Shown: positions 25,273-38,098 of the stretch, one piece after another
How the letters are laid out: each line of letters begins with the position of its first letter
How positions within the stretch are numbered: position 1 is the stretch's first letter
NCBI GenBank assembly: GCA_965153355.1
Contig: OZ231126.1
Coordinates: 74,648,001-74,712,000 of the forward strand
DNA: 64,000 bases
Direction: 5' to 3'
From: Flaccisagitta enflata
Taxonomy: Eukaryota; Chaetognatha; Sagittoidea; Aphragmophora
Translations under genes and position numbers: made by a program
The notes under the pieces: model-generated
The model's input: only the letters and a program-made list of their open reading frames with translations
The model's database searches: none
Told to the model about the DNA's origin: nothing

Positions 25273-25470
25273 CTATGTGACTCTTATGGTTCTCGGTAAA
25301 AGGCCTCTGGTTTCAATACGTACCCTGCATTTCTGCCGTCTCCTCTTACTGACCCTTCCGGATTTTGTTCTTTTGAGTCTCGTCATATCATTTATGGCTT
25401 TGTTAACAGTTGCAATTTCGAGGTTATTACTGGTAAACATATTATGAGTTACATGTTCGCGTTTTACCAA
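25273..25470 (-). CDS. Small Arg/Lys-rich protein (up to 65 aa)
   Basis: Last ORF of the minus-strand array. Its C-terminal half is very basic (TRLKRTKSGRVSKRRRQKCR). Size and charge recall small DNA-condensing core proteins of adenovirus-like and Polinton-like viruses, but that is inference; no motif proves it. It ends at a TAG near 25273. Confidence 0.4.
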   Translation of the reverse strand: MVKREHVTHNMFTSNNLEIATVNKAINDMTRLKRTKSGRVSKRRRQKCRVRIETRGLLPRTIRVT

Positions 25471-25632
25471 AAGTTGGGTTTTTGTTTAATTAAGTTATTA
25501 ATGCATTCGATTCACTGGACATGTTTGTTGTAATATGAAATCGCTGGCTTTCGTTTCCGTGATGAGTGATGTTTCGAAGAACCTGTTTAAAATATGTTAC
25601 AATGTGAATACTTTTACTGAAGAACGCTGACG

Positions 25633-25815
25633 TTAGAAAAAATTAGTACTGAGAGACACAAAAAAAATTACCGTAATGTCCACGGTGGAGTGATGTAAAT
25701 TAGAGAAGAAGCAAGTTAAAATTATTAACATTGCTAGAAACATGCTTAGGACAACAGCATGTTTTTTAGAGTACTTCAAGTTAATCTTAAACCAAAGATT
25801 TAATTTGTTTGGAGT
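25633..25815 (-). CDS. Small single-pass membrane protein (60 aa)
   Basis: I start it at the ATG encoding MTPNKLN (25815), 35 nt after the protease stop. A longer reading would need a TTG start. A basic N-terminal segment precedes one hydrophobic helix of about 17 residues (VVLSMFLAMLIILTCFF), then a mostly hydrophobic tail. Its place directly after the protease suggests an accessory virion or membrane peptide. Function unknown. Confidence 0.45.
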   Translation of the reverse strand, partial: TPNKLNLWFKINLKYSKKHAVVLSMFLAMLIILTCFFSNLHHSTVDITVIFFVSLSTNFF

Positions 25816-25850
25816 CATTTTCGGTTTTTTTTTTTCATTCAAATGCTGTA

Positions 25851-26381
25851 TCAATATGAATCAAAATGATTTTTAAGCAATGTTAACAAATATGTTTCAT
25901 TTTTTCCAACTGAGTTTTTTAACAATGTTTCTCTGAATTTACAAAATTTAACAAGTGAAATGTTTTTGTTTAAAATAGTTATAAGAGCTAAACATAGTTG
26001 TCCACATTTTGAGCTTGTTAATGTTTGAAAATTTGCAGAGAAATTGAAAGTTTTTAAATTATGTTTTTGGCTAAATTCAGAAATATATTTCATTACTTTA
26101 GTATTGTTTGAAATTGTATTTAAAGAATCGCATAGTATTAAAGAACGTTGACGCCAGAATATTGCAATTAAACACCAATGTGACTGAAAATTTATAATAA
26201 TGTTTGTGATTTTATTATCTCGGAGCTTTTTTTTGGGGAGATATAGTAAATCAGTTAAAGGAATTATAAATTCTCCGTTATACGTAGATTTGAAGCAACG
26301 AGGACATTTTTGCAATATGTTAATAAGGTCTGTTTTCGAAGTTGGGTTCCAAGTTGAATTTGCGCGTGGTTCCATGATCAT
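25851..26381 (-). CDS. Adenain/Ulp1-like cysteine protease of Polinton/adintovirus type (176 aa)
   Basis: A single uninterrupted ORF. The expected catalytic residues occur in order and spacing for the adenovirus-protease fold: H68 in SHWCLIAIF, D85 in LILCDSLN, Q119 in ANFQT, and the nucleophile C126 in SSKCGQLC. Two further cysteines (26, 29) form a CPRC motif near the N-terminus. In Polintons and adintoviruses this enzyme matures capsid precursors. It lies 36 nt downstream of the capsid gene, the neighbourhood expected for it. Length is normal and all catalytic residues are present, so it may be functional. A host SUMO protease is the main alternative; context argues against it. Confidence 0.8.
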   Translation of the reverse strand: MIMEPRANSTWNPTSKTDLINILQKCPRCFKSTYNGEFIIPLTDLLYLPKKKLRDNKITNIIINFQSHWCLIAIFWRQRSLILCDSLNTISNNTKVMKYISEFSQKHNLKTFNFSANFQTLTSSKCGQLCLALITILNKNISLVKFCKFRETLLKNSVGKNETYLLTLLKNHFDSY

Positions 26382-26417
26382 GTCATGTCATGTCATGTCA
26401 TGTCATGTCATGTCATT
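26382..26417. repeat. (CATGA)n pentanucleotide repeat between capsid and protease genes
   Basis: The whole 36-nt gap between the capsid stop and the protease start is about six CATGT/ACATG pentamers on the plus strand, which also supply closely spaced upstream ATGs in three frames. Confidence 0.85.
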
Positions 26418-29145
26418 TCATTGATCCGTTTCGTAGTCCTTGTAGAGTTGACCATCTTTTATGGCGATGGTAGATAATTGCTTGTACAATATCACAGCTC
26501 GGATCACGTAGGTTAAATTCTGCTCGAAACGTAAAAAAAGCGTGGTTGGTCCGTCTGATAGAACCGGTTTTGGAACGACTCTGTCGGATACGGGCGGAGC
26601 GTGTTGGTTCTCTGAAGAGCGTGGACCAAGCGAGAAGGGTAGGAAAAAGGAATCAGCCATCCATCTGCAAATAAAGTAACGCAGGGATACAAATTCTGTA
26701 ATTTTATGCGCCAAGAGGTTCAAAGCTCCATTACACTCAGAGGTAGTTTTGCGTTTATAGATATTTACCTTTCCCTTGAGATAATGCTTCCGAATTCTGA
26801 CAGTCCTCCGATGGTTTCCATACACGTGTAATATGACGCGCTAAAATGTAATGTTTTTGTTTTTGATTAGTTTCGATCCTACATTTGTTCTTGTTTTAGC
26901 ATAGGGCGCCTATGGCGCTCTATGCGTCTTGGTTCACGTCTTTCTCTCTCTCTTTCGTTTTCCTCCTTCCCCCTCCTCTCCCTCTAAAACCTCCTCCTAA
27001 GTGAAATCCTGCAGCCTCCTCATCATAAATTTCGTTGTGTTCCTCGCTTCTTCCTCCTAATTTTCCTTTTTTTTTTTTGTAAAGATTTGTTGTTGTTTTT
27101 AGTCTTGGATAAGCGACTCTATAGAGAGTTTTGTCCGTCCGTCGTTGTATTGGTTTATCCGTCGGTCTTTTGCGCTTGTCCGTCTGTCTTACCGGATATG
27201 CCTATCGTTGCTGAAATCGTAGCCACAGTCAAGTTGTGCGGGGGCAGCAGAGGGTATTGAAGGAACTCTGTAAATGAATTAATTGATGAAATTTTTTTTT
27301 TTGTGTGTGTGTTTTAGTCATGTTGTGTTATCTCATTTGTTGTTTACTTACTTTGTAGACAGTGATGTCTGTATAAAAGCAGACTTGAGTTTGTGTCTCT
27401 GCCACATATTGAAACATGAGCCCAGATCTCCGATATAATCAGTATTTCTGAATGGGAAAAAAATGGTCATATTGATTTAACAACTTTTTGAAATATCAAC
27501 AAACAAATAACTCGAAAGACTGACTGATTGACTTGCTTACTTGAACAAAATAATGACGCACGAAGAGAAACTGTCTCTGAGTGTGATGGAGCTTTGGACC
27601 TCTTGATGACCAATTTCGAATGACACAGTTTTGACCTTAAATATAATTGGAAGATAGAATAAAAAATGTTTGATCCCGCCTGTTTGTTTACTCATAAATT
27701 GAGTGTCGTACCGTGTCGCGGAGAAACTGTATTTGGTACGCTGATCCGTTTTGAAGCCTCTTGTGCACTTCGATCAATGAATGGTTGTCTAGCAAAATAG
27801 CTAGAATGTAGACGGTCAATTCCTAAAAAAAAAACATAAAAAAATGAAAGTCGGCTCTCTTTAGTTGTGGTCGCGCGACTACCTTGTTGGTCTGTTGTAT
27901 TGTTTATGGCTTTGTTTACCTTAAAACGAAGGGTTGGCTTTGCTCCGGTATTGCTAGTACATGTGAAAATCCGTTTGTCCTTTGCAAAACCTAGTTGAAT
28001 CACAAGCTTTAAAAAGCCCGGCAATATGGCGGGCATTGCGTCCAGTGGAGAGACAAACTGCATAAAGAGGTTGATTTCATTCTTATTGAGTAATGCTTGA
28101 CAAGTCTTTCCTTGGACCGTAATTGGAGTGTATGTCGTGGTGCCATTTGCTGCTGTTGTTTTGGTGAAACAAGATTCGATGTTGGTCGTTAAAGCGTCGG
28201 AAAGGTCGTCCGAAGACTTTTCAAATTCGTTGAGAAAAGCTAAAGGGAGGGGTAGGTGGGGGGAAGAGGGAGAGAAATGTTATAATTCGTGGTTAGGCTG
28301 ATAAAAAAGCATCTTTATCTATTAATATAGTTATTTCATGATGTATATCTTTGTACTTTTTCGTGCTTGAGGCGTGTATCTTGTGATGTATTGATACTTT
28401 GATAGCAGTTGATAGGATCCGGGGTCCATGCGATTCAAATTCGTCTCCCCATAGTTGATGGTGACGCTGTCTAGAATGGCATGAGCTTCAATGTGAGAGA
28501 AAAGGCAAATGGCGAAAGTTGCGTGTAAGTGGGTGGGGTTATACTTTCAATTACCACATTTTTTGGGGAGGAGCAGTAAAGGAAACAAGGCCGGATACAC
28601 GGCAGGACAGTCGCGGACAGTTGGGCAGGAGCAGTAAAGCGAAAACTATTTAAAATTTAAGCATGTGACGGACGGACCTACGGACTTACCTACCGACCGA
28701 CACGGCATGGTGTAGAGTCGCATGTCCGCGACTAAAAATAGAACCATACAATTAAAGTCAAATTACGGATAAAGTGGGTTGTAGAGTTAAGTGTATGCAT
28801 TATTCATAAAATATAAAGGTTATACTAACCGAAGGGGTTTGGGGCCGATACAAAGTCTTCTTGTGTTAGCCCTGTTGGTGTAGGGCTTTTAGTGTTCTCA
28901 ACATAAACAACAGCTTCGAGAAACACCTTACGGGAATTCCAGAAACAATTTGGATCTTGAAACAGAAAATTAGCTATGCGATTGGTTTTGACGACATCGA
29001 GCCCGTCAACGCATCGTATTGGAATATATTTTGCAAAATTGAGGCCTTTCTCTAAGAAAATGGTATTGTCCTGTAAAAACGACTGAACAGTACTGTCTAG
29101 GAATTCTTGAGGCTTTTTGAATGGCGGCGGCCTTGCGTTTTCCAT
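26418..29145 (-). CDS. Double jelly-roll major capsid protein-like, Polinton/adintovirus type, seven exons
   Basis: Exons: 28830-29145, 28357-28485, 27920-28239, 27692-27822, 27352-27447, 26769-26840, 26418-26664. All borders are GT-AG, and phases (1,1,0,2,2,2) agree at every junction, giving 1311 nt or 436 codons without a stop. Exon 2 carries the DSVTINY...SYQLLSKYQYIT stretch resembling the first jelly-roll region of Polinton capsid proteins. Exon 3 has INLFMQFVSPL...LPGFLKLVIQL. The last exon has SDGPTTLFLRFEQNL followed by VILYKQLSTIAI and a Y near the C-terminus, the usual family ending. In these viruses the protein forms capsid trimers. Seven exons in one capsid gene is unusual. Intron 1 contains a hairpin-ended repeat. 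Assignment rests on pattern recognition and on the adjacent protease. Confidence 0.72.
28584..28738 (+). mobile_element. Hairpin-ended interspersed element in capsid intron 1
   Basis: AACAAGGCCGGATACACGGC start, ACAGTCGCGGACAGTTGGGC box, GTGTAGAGTCGCATGTCCGC end and TAAAAA. The internal AGTCGCGGAC pairs with GTCCGCGACT at the 3' end. Inserted antisense to the capsid gene. Confidence 0.8.
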
Positions 29146-29175
29146 TGTTTATTGTTTATTTGTTTTTCTTAAACG

Positions 29176-29300
29176 TTTAGATGGGCCAACACACCTCTAT
29201 AACTGGCTTTGTCCGTTGGATTGTCGGTCTGTCGGTTGGTCGGTAACGCATTTGTTTAATGATCCACACGGCGCGCTCTATTGGCCTATTTGACCGTGTT
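29176..29300 (-). mobile_element. Hairpin-ended interspersed element, GGTGCGAC type, diverged
   Basis: Sits exactly in the gap between the capsid start (29145) and the Lys-rich gene stop (29306). On the minus strand it keeps GGCCAATAGAG, the ACGCATTTG-type core and TTATAGAGGTGT; the terminal stem is partly decayed. Confidence 0.65.
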
Positions 29301-29305
29301 TTTTT

Positions 29306-29560
29306 TTATTTAAACAAATTGCTTGGTGTTACTTTTGTTTTTGTTTTTGTTGTTGGTCTTTTTTTTTTTATAGTCTTTTTCACGGTCTTTTTTGTGTCTG
29401 ACTCGACTGAAGGAGGATTTTTTTTGAGTTTTTTGTTTGGTGTTTCGCTTTTTGTTTCTTGTTTTGGTTCAATTTGTTTTTTTTCCTGCGAATTATCGAG
29501 TTCCTTGAAATGAACTAAGAAATTGGAATTAGGTCCGTATTTGGGTTCGTACCAAGGCAT
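29306..29560 (-). CDS. Small Lys-rich protein, possible core/DNA-packaging protein (84 aa)
   Basis: Intact ORF from ATG (MPWYEPKYGPNSNFLVHFKE) to TAA. The first 20 residues look ordered and aromatic; from about residue 27 the protein is Lys/Thr-rich and disordered, ending in KKTIKKKRPTTKTKTK. It lies between penton-like and capsid genes, where adintovirus-like genomes often place small virion proteins. A condensing or scaffolding role is inference from charge and position. Spacing is 61 nt to the penton-like gene. Confidence 0.5.
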   Translation of the reverse strand: MPWYEPKYGPNSNFLVHFKELDNSQEKKQIEPKQETKSETPNKKLKKNPPSVESDTKKTVKKTIKKKRPTTKTKTKVTPSNLFK

Positions 29561-29621
29561 ATTGCATAAAAAGATCTGTAAAAGAAAAAAATAATTGAGT
29601 CCTTTTTATCGGTTTGTTTGT

Positions 29622-31232
29622 TTAGGGCGGTGTTGACACCTTGATCTTAATGGCTAAACGACAGTAGCACAATGGCATGAAATCCACAAGTTGAAAATTT
29701 TCATCGGTTATGTAAACATCAATAGAGTTTAGTGAGGTTTTTAGAGAATTCATACGGTAATAAAGAACATCGTCAGTTTGTTTTGTTAAAAATTTATTGG
29801 AGATGGCCACGTCATCGATTATTAAAGTATAGACTATATTATAATCCGCGAACCTAGTTCCTCTCAACCAGAGGTCCTTTTTCAATGGTCCCGCCAGATC
29901 GGTGATCACATGGAGGAGTCGTGGGTAAGGTCGAGCGCAGCAAGGTGGTGATTGATGTTCATAAGTCAGGGTGTGTGATGTTCGTGATATGTCACCGTCG
30001 ATTCTAAGCGGTGTGGTGCTGGCCGGGCCAAGTATCAACAAATTTCCAGGTTTCGCTCCCAATCGGTACGAACATTTAGGAGGCAAATTTACAGTGACCT
30101 GTGTTCCGTCATCGCAGAGAAAATTATCCGTTTTGGTTACGCAATGAACTTTGCCCGAGTGTGAATCTATCACGAGTTGAAACAGGTCTTGATCCTTTTC
30201 CTTTGTTCTGGATGTGCTTGTGCGTTTGTCAGCTTTGTTATGTAAAATGGCGAGCATTTTTCTGGCTTTTATCGCTTGATGAATTAGGGCTAAGTTTGCC
30301 GTTACTAGATTTCTAAAGCTTGATTTGGAATCTTCCGTCAGAGTGTAAACTGGATCTTCTTGTGTGCCTGTGTTGATCATATCTTCGATTCCTAATTCTG
30401 CGATAAACTGCTCTGTCTCATGGACTATGGCTTGTTTTGGACCATTCTCTCCCAACGTGTCAGCTTTGCTCAAATCGACGCCGTAGAAGATGGAAAGATT
30501 CATCGCGTTTGCATCTCTACTTCGAGGTCGATCGGTCACTGGTCTTAAAGTGTGAGATGACGCAATGGTTTTCGCCTCTTTTGCTTGCGTGTAACGGTCC
30601 GTCGACTGAAATGTTATCAGATTGTCGATGTTGTCAGTCTCCGGTAATTTGCTTTGTAAATGTTTGTGTATTATGCCTCTTGAATAGATCGCGATGTCTA
30701 AATATCGGTTTAGCAATTTGATGTCCTCGAGAGTCATCGCTTTTAAGTGATTCTCGCTAAATACATCAGTGTCAAACACAATTTTCAGTGACGCCCTTAG
30801 CAGAAAGTGAGTGATGGGTGAAGTTATGCTTTGAGTCAAAAGATCAACCGCGAAGTCGGAATCTGTAGCTGAATGGCTAGGTAGCGGAATGATATATGAT
30901 TGATTATTAAAACGCCGTTTAATAATCCCTGATGAATATAGTTGATTAATTTGTCCTAACTGCTCCGGGATTTTGATGTGGACCTCTACTGACTCATCAT
31001 TGCTGTATGTGAGTGGGAACGCGTCGATCCAGAATTTAGAGACTCCTAAGTCACATGAATTGCCTTTCATAAAAGTGAAATTTGAGAAGTCGATGTTTTC
31101 ATCCAAATTAACAGTCCAATTTGACGCGGACGATAGGCGGTCAAAATCCCCCAGTTGATTCTCAACCTCTTCGTTAGTCAAATATAGTTCATACTCATCC
31201 TGGTCTATGTTAATGGGTGCGTGCATACTCAT
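29622..31232 (-). CDS. Penton-like minor capsid protein candidate (536 aa)
   Basis: Longest uninterrupted ORF in the window. The N-terminal 200 residues are beta-rich with acidic patches (NIDQDEYELYLTNEEVENQL). A middle segment (about 215-345) is helical and charged. The C-terminal 110 residues follow the layout I associate with Polinton penton proteins: LLHVITDLAGP, a WLRGTRFADYNIVYTLIID stretch, then SLNSIDVYITDENFQLVDF and a final beta strand CRLAIKIKV. It begins 9 nt after the integrase stop. The order penton, capsid, protease supports a virion role. It is longer than many penton proteins, and the identity needs profile or structure comparison. Confidence 0.5.
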   Translation of the reverse strand: MSMHAPINIDQDEYELYLTNEEVENQLGDFDRLSSASNWTVNLDENIDFSNFTFMKGNSCDLGVSKFWIDAFPLTYSNDESVEVHIKIPEQLGQINQLYSSGIIKRRFNNQSYIIPLPSHSATDSDFAVDLLTQSITSPITHFLLRASLKIVFDTDVFSENHLKAMTLEDIKLLNRYLDIAIYSRGIIHKHLQSKLPETDNIDNLITFQSTDRYTQAKEAKTIASSHTLRPVTDRPRSRDANAMNLSIFYGVDLSKADTLGENGPKQAIVHETEQFIAELGIEDMINTGTQEDPVYTLTEDSKSSFRNLVTANLALIHQAIKARKMLAILHNKADKRTSTSRTKEKDQDLFQLVIDSHSGKVHCVTKTDNFLCDDGTQVTVNLPPKCSYRLGAKPGNLLILGPASTTPLRIDGDISRTSHTLTYEHQSPPCCARPYPRLLHVITDLAGPLKKDLWLRGTRFADYNIVYTLIIDDVAISNKFLTKQTDDVLYYRMNSLKTSLNSIDVYITDENFQLVDFMPLCYCRLAIKIKVSTPP

Positions 31233-31241
31233 TCTTCTCGC

Positions 31242-32937
31242 TTAGAAGATAAGGGCCCTATTCTCATCAGTATGAAACAGGGGCGCAAATTCCAGTGAGT
31301 TTTTTCCAAAAATACGCTTAAAAAATCGTAAATTATCCTCTGAGATGGTCTCTATTTTGCTATCCCGTTCGATCTTGTAATAAAGAACTCGTCGATTGTT
31401 CAGTGACTTTCTGTTCCGAAGCGTGGGAGGATTTTCGTGAAAGAAATCCAAAACTCGAATTTTCGAGGAGGCGTCAGGTGTCCGTTGCTCTAAAAATCCA
31501 TAAGCCGATGTGATTTTTTTGAGTTCCCATCTATAAAAGTATTTAGAAGGGAATGATTCAATCTTGAATACGTAAGGTAAAACTTTATCGTTCACTTCCA
31601 AAACGATAAGAGGTGTTTCATGAAAGTGAGCGTTAAAAACAACATTATCCCGATGAAATGTTGATTTTCTTTTTCGTAAGAGCACTCTGTCTCCTACTGA
31701 GAGATCGGTCCCTGGTTTGAAAATGTTTTTTATTTGTTTTTGTTGATTTTGAAAAGATTCAATGTTTTTTTTTTGCCACTATTGAACTAATATGAGTATC
31801 GAAGTGGCAAAAAATAGGTTTTTCAGAGTAAATTCCACGATGTCTACGATTATTGTAGATTTGTTCGCATAGTTTAAGAATATGAGCGTAGCTTTGATTT
31901 TTAAATGAGAAAAGCATGGAAAAAAATAGCCTTTTCACGGATCGAATTGTCCTCTCTATTACGCTAAATCACGGCGCATACAAAAAATAAATGATTATTT
32001 ATATTCATTTTTTTTTAGTCGCGTGCTACGCGACTCTACACCCTGCTTTGTCCGTCCGTCCATCCGTCACACTTTACTTTTTTGGAGTCAATGGGAGTTT
32101 TTTATGGCTTTATTGCCCTATGTAAAAAGGTTCCACTGATTTCAATTATGGTTCCCTGTGCTCACCTAAACTTTTAATTAAAAAAAAATGTAATAAAAAA
32201 TAACATATAAATCAAAAATATTAATAAATTTATATTTTGTATGCGCAATGACCTGATTTTTGGCCATAATCCCGTAGACAAATGATAGATGTTGATGTTT
32301 AAGTCGTTGGATAATTTCCTTTTAAACTCACCGCGGAATTCAGATCTAAATTGGTAGAAAAGATAAAAAGAAATGATTACGTAGACTTGTGACTGTTTGT
32401 AATTAGTTCTTTCTTGTTTTGTCTTTAATTGACTTATTACCCTCGATCAACGGCGAGATGTCGATATCCCCTTCCTTGTAGTTGCTGGTCAGCACCAAAT
32501 TCAATTAGAGATTGTTCAAAGGCTTTGAGTGTGTCTTTGCTGGAAGTTGAGTTTATGGGAGTTAATTTTACCATCTTCGAAAAAACATCTTGGAGAATTA
32601 AAACCACATATTTTTTATTGTTGTTTGGTTTGACTTTTCTCAGAAATAATAAATCGCCGGATAAAATATGTAAAGGGGAGAAAGATAACCACTTGCGAAA
32701 ACTAAGATGGCGTTTACGAGAATTTAAAATACGAGCCTCAAAATTTCGAGATGTAGCTTCAATGCTATTTTTAAACGTCTCTATTTCAGCTCTTGTCAAA
32801 AATTTTCCTTCGCGTTTAGCAGCTTGATAAATTGCTTCAGTATTTTGTTGTAAATATAAATCGCTGTTAGGATTTCTATACAGTTTGTAAATTTCCTTGG
32901 TAGTTTGTATTTGATCCTCGTCGAGTTTATCAGTCAT
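31242..32937 (-). CDS. Maverick/Polinton-type DDE integrase, three exons, with a homopolymer frameshift
   Basis: Exon 1 (32441-32937) covers the YKLYRNPNSD N-terminal motif, the first catalytic Asp (D95, in LSGDLLFL) and QDVFSKMVKLTPI, ending at the second Asp (D164, VDRG). Exon 2 (32253-32345) supplies the SEFRGEFK segment, and exon 3 (from 31963) the catalytic Glu in VIER. After splicing exactly 35 residues separate D164 and Glu, the canonical D,D-35-E spacing; phases 2 and 2 agree. Exon 3 continues through KLCEQIYNNRRHRG and into a C-terminal chromo/SH3-like part (GDRVLLRKRK, then KYFYRWELKK). A run of ten A (31765-31774 on the plus strand as T) shifts the frame: nine would restore it. The cause may be a mutation, an assembly error or slippage. 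It would join element ends into host DNA. Confidence 0.8.
32018..32165 (-). mobile_element. Partial hairpin-ended element in integrase intron 2
   Basis: TAGTCGCGTGCTACGCGACT hairpin, CTACACCCTGCTTTGTCC and (GTCC)n; the AACAAGGCC end is lost. It lies wholly inside the intron 31964-32252. Confidence 0.75.
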
Positions 32938-33036
32938 TTTTCTGTAAAAAAAAAACATCCAAAAAATTTTTTTCGAAAAATAGACATCTGACCGTTTTCC
33001 TCTGCGTTCACGTTAAGCGTAGAAAACAAATGATAC

Positions 33037-33450
33037 TTAAAGAAAAGATCGAAGCGGTATACAAGGTATGCTCTGTTTTCGAATTCCAGCGAGTCTAACC
33101 AGGTTTTTAAGCAGAGTTTTCTCCTTTACTGTAAATTTCTGTATATTCGATTGACCTTTGGTCTTATTAACCAAAAATATGTACAGATAATCTTTGGAAA
33201 GAGAAAGAGAAGCCAATATTTTTAGCATTGACATTGAATACGATGCGTCTCTGCCGTGAAATACAAGATTCCTTTTTGTAGTAAGAGCGAATCTTCTGTC
33301 TTTGCTTTCGGCCAGAGTTTTGTTGTCTAAGAGCTCCTCTTCGCTTAAATATTGCTCCAATTTTCTCCTTAACACAATCATCTTAGACGAAGGATACGGG
33401 ATTTTTGACCGTTTGCAAATATTGTGCAAAGATCGGTAAACGTCGCGCAT
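33037..33450 (-). CDS. Hypothetical protein upstream of the integrase (137 aa, possibly continuous with 33488-34312)
   Basis: ORF starting MRDVYRSLHNICKRSKIPYP and ending PLRSFL. Lys/Arg-rich with helical segments (residues 25-45) and a beta/aromatic stretch (LSKDYLYIFLVNKTKG). The same frame stays open upstream through a Lys-rich linker into the (GAA)n tract at 33509-33588. It could therefore be the C-terminal domain of the upstream Gln/Glu-rich protein, separated by a frame change inside that microsatellite. It ends 100 nt before the integrase start. No family recognised. Confidence 0.5.
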   Translation of the reverse strand: MRDVYRSLHNICKRSKIPYPSSKMIVLRRKLEQYLSEEELLDNKTLAESKDRRFALTTKRNLVFHGRDASYSMSMLKILASLSLSKDYLYIFLVNKTKGQSNIQKFTVKEKTLLKNLVRLAGIRKQSIPCIPLRSFL

Positions 33451-33487
33451 AATTGCGGCTTTTCCTTTCTTTTTTTGTTTTTCCGCC

Positions 33488-34051
33488 TCATCCCCATCTT
33501 GCTCTTGTTTCTTCTTCTTCTTCTTCTTCTTCTTCTTCTTCTTCTTCTTCTTCTTCTTCTTCTTCTTCTTCTTCTTCTTCTTCTTCTACGTCATTTTCCT
33601 CTTTTTGTTTTCTCTCTTGCTCTTTTTTCTTTAATCTTTTAACTCGGCCCGCCGGAAGTGTTTCTTTTTGTTTCTTTCTTTGTTTCGGTTGTTTTTTCTC
33701 TATATGGTTGTTTTGTTTCTGTTTCGAGTTCTCGGTATCGTTGCGTTCGTTGAGATTCAGCCCCGCGCCTAGTAATGATTGTTGCTGTTGATCACGATCC
33801 TTATTAAGAGAATAATTTTTTCTGAGAATTTCAAGTTCCTTATCTCTTTGGGCCCCGATTAGTACATCCGTGATCGATTCAATTCTTTCCTGGTCACTCA
33901 GTCCTTCACGAGTGAGGACCATGTGAACCTTTCTTTGATAACTGTTGTATTTTTTGTTTTTGTTTGTTATTGTTGTGGTTGATGGCGTTTGATTCATAAT
34001 GAGACCTTGCGCCGATGGACCGCTTCCTTGAAGTGTGTCCTCTAGTGGTGG

Positions 34052-34131
<80 letters not shown>

Positions 34132-34312
34132 CTTCCTCTTCTTGTGATTCTTTTTCACGATGGAGAGTTCTTACAGTTAGATGGACAAGTCTTAATAGAT
34201 CTAATGAATGTAGCAAATAGTGGCGATGGAAGAATGGTTCTGAGTCTGAGCTTGAATCTTTTACTTGCTCAAGATCTTTTTCTAGTCGTTCTAAGTTTTG
34301 CAAGTCATTCAT
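33488..34312 (-). CDS. Gln/Glu-rich hypothetical protein (274 aa)
   Basis: An acidic helical N-terminus (MNDLQNLERLEKDLEQVKD) is followed by about 25 Gln encoded by a (CAA)n tract (34062-34131). A more ordered block (about 130-165, YQRKVHMVLTREGLSDQERI) follows, then Lys-rich KQKQNNHIEKKQPKQRKKQK, and finally a Glu tract encoded by (GAA)n. Both homopolymer tracts are microsatellites, so length must vary between alleles. It ends in a TGA just past the GAA tract; the adjacent frame continues into the next ORF. The block is probably a real gene with expanded repeats. Function unknown. Confidence 0.5.
33509..33588. repeat. (TTC)n microsatellite in coding DNA
   Basis: About 26 uninterrupted units, read as GAA (Glu) by one frame of the minus-strand gene and AAG (Lys) by the frame that continues downstream. 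Confidence 0.95.
34047..34131. repeat. (TTG)n microsatellite in coding DNA
   Basis: Encodes the polyglutamine run of the minus-strand gene at 33488-34312. Confidence 0.95.
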
Positions 34313-34536
34313 AGTTATTAATGAACAATTCTAAGGAAAAAGTTGGGGGGTGCTGGGGGGGGGGGGAAGGGTGTGTGGAGGTAGAGGGTGGTATTTAGAT
34401 CTTTTTTTTCTGTCTTTTCTTTCAATAATATTGCTAACTAGCTTTACTTGTGTTTTTTTTTTTCCTTTGTTTTGTTTTCTCTCTCTTTTTGTTATAATTA
34501 CATAAAAAACGACACACACACAAAAAAAAAGAAAAT

Positions 34537-37666
<3,130 letters not shown>

Positions 37667-37880
37667 TGCGAAAAACTGCGAAACGTTGCAAAAGGAGGCC
37701 CTGAGATCGATGTCGCGTATTTCGAGATTCGGCTTTGAATGATTTGAGAGGGTGAAAGGAAGCGCAACGGGTACCATACGAGGTAACGTTGCTCGGAGAG
37801 TTCAGCCTGCATTTGAGTGCACGAGTCCGTCTGAGAAAAAAAAATAAAAAAAAATAAAAATTGAATTCGATTTAATGCTG

Positions 37881-38098
37881 TATTCATTCATTCATTCATT
37901 CATTCATTCATTCATTCATTCATTCATTCATTCATCTATTCATTCATTCATTCATCTATTCATTCATCATTCATTCATCTATTCATTCATTCATTCATCT
38001 ATTCATTCATTCATTCATCTCATTCATTCATTCATTCATTCATTCATTCATTCATTCATTCATTCATTCATTCATTCATTTATTCATTCATTCAACTT
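37881..38098. repeat. (ATTC)n microsatellite in an intron
   Basis: ATTC tract with CTATTC interruptions; it forms nearly all of intron 37831-38109. Confidence 0.97.
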
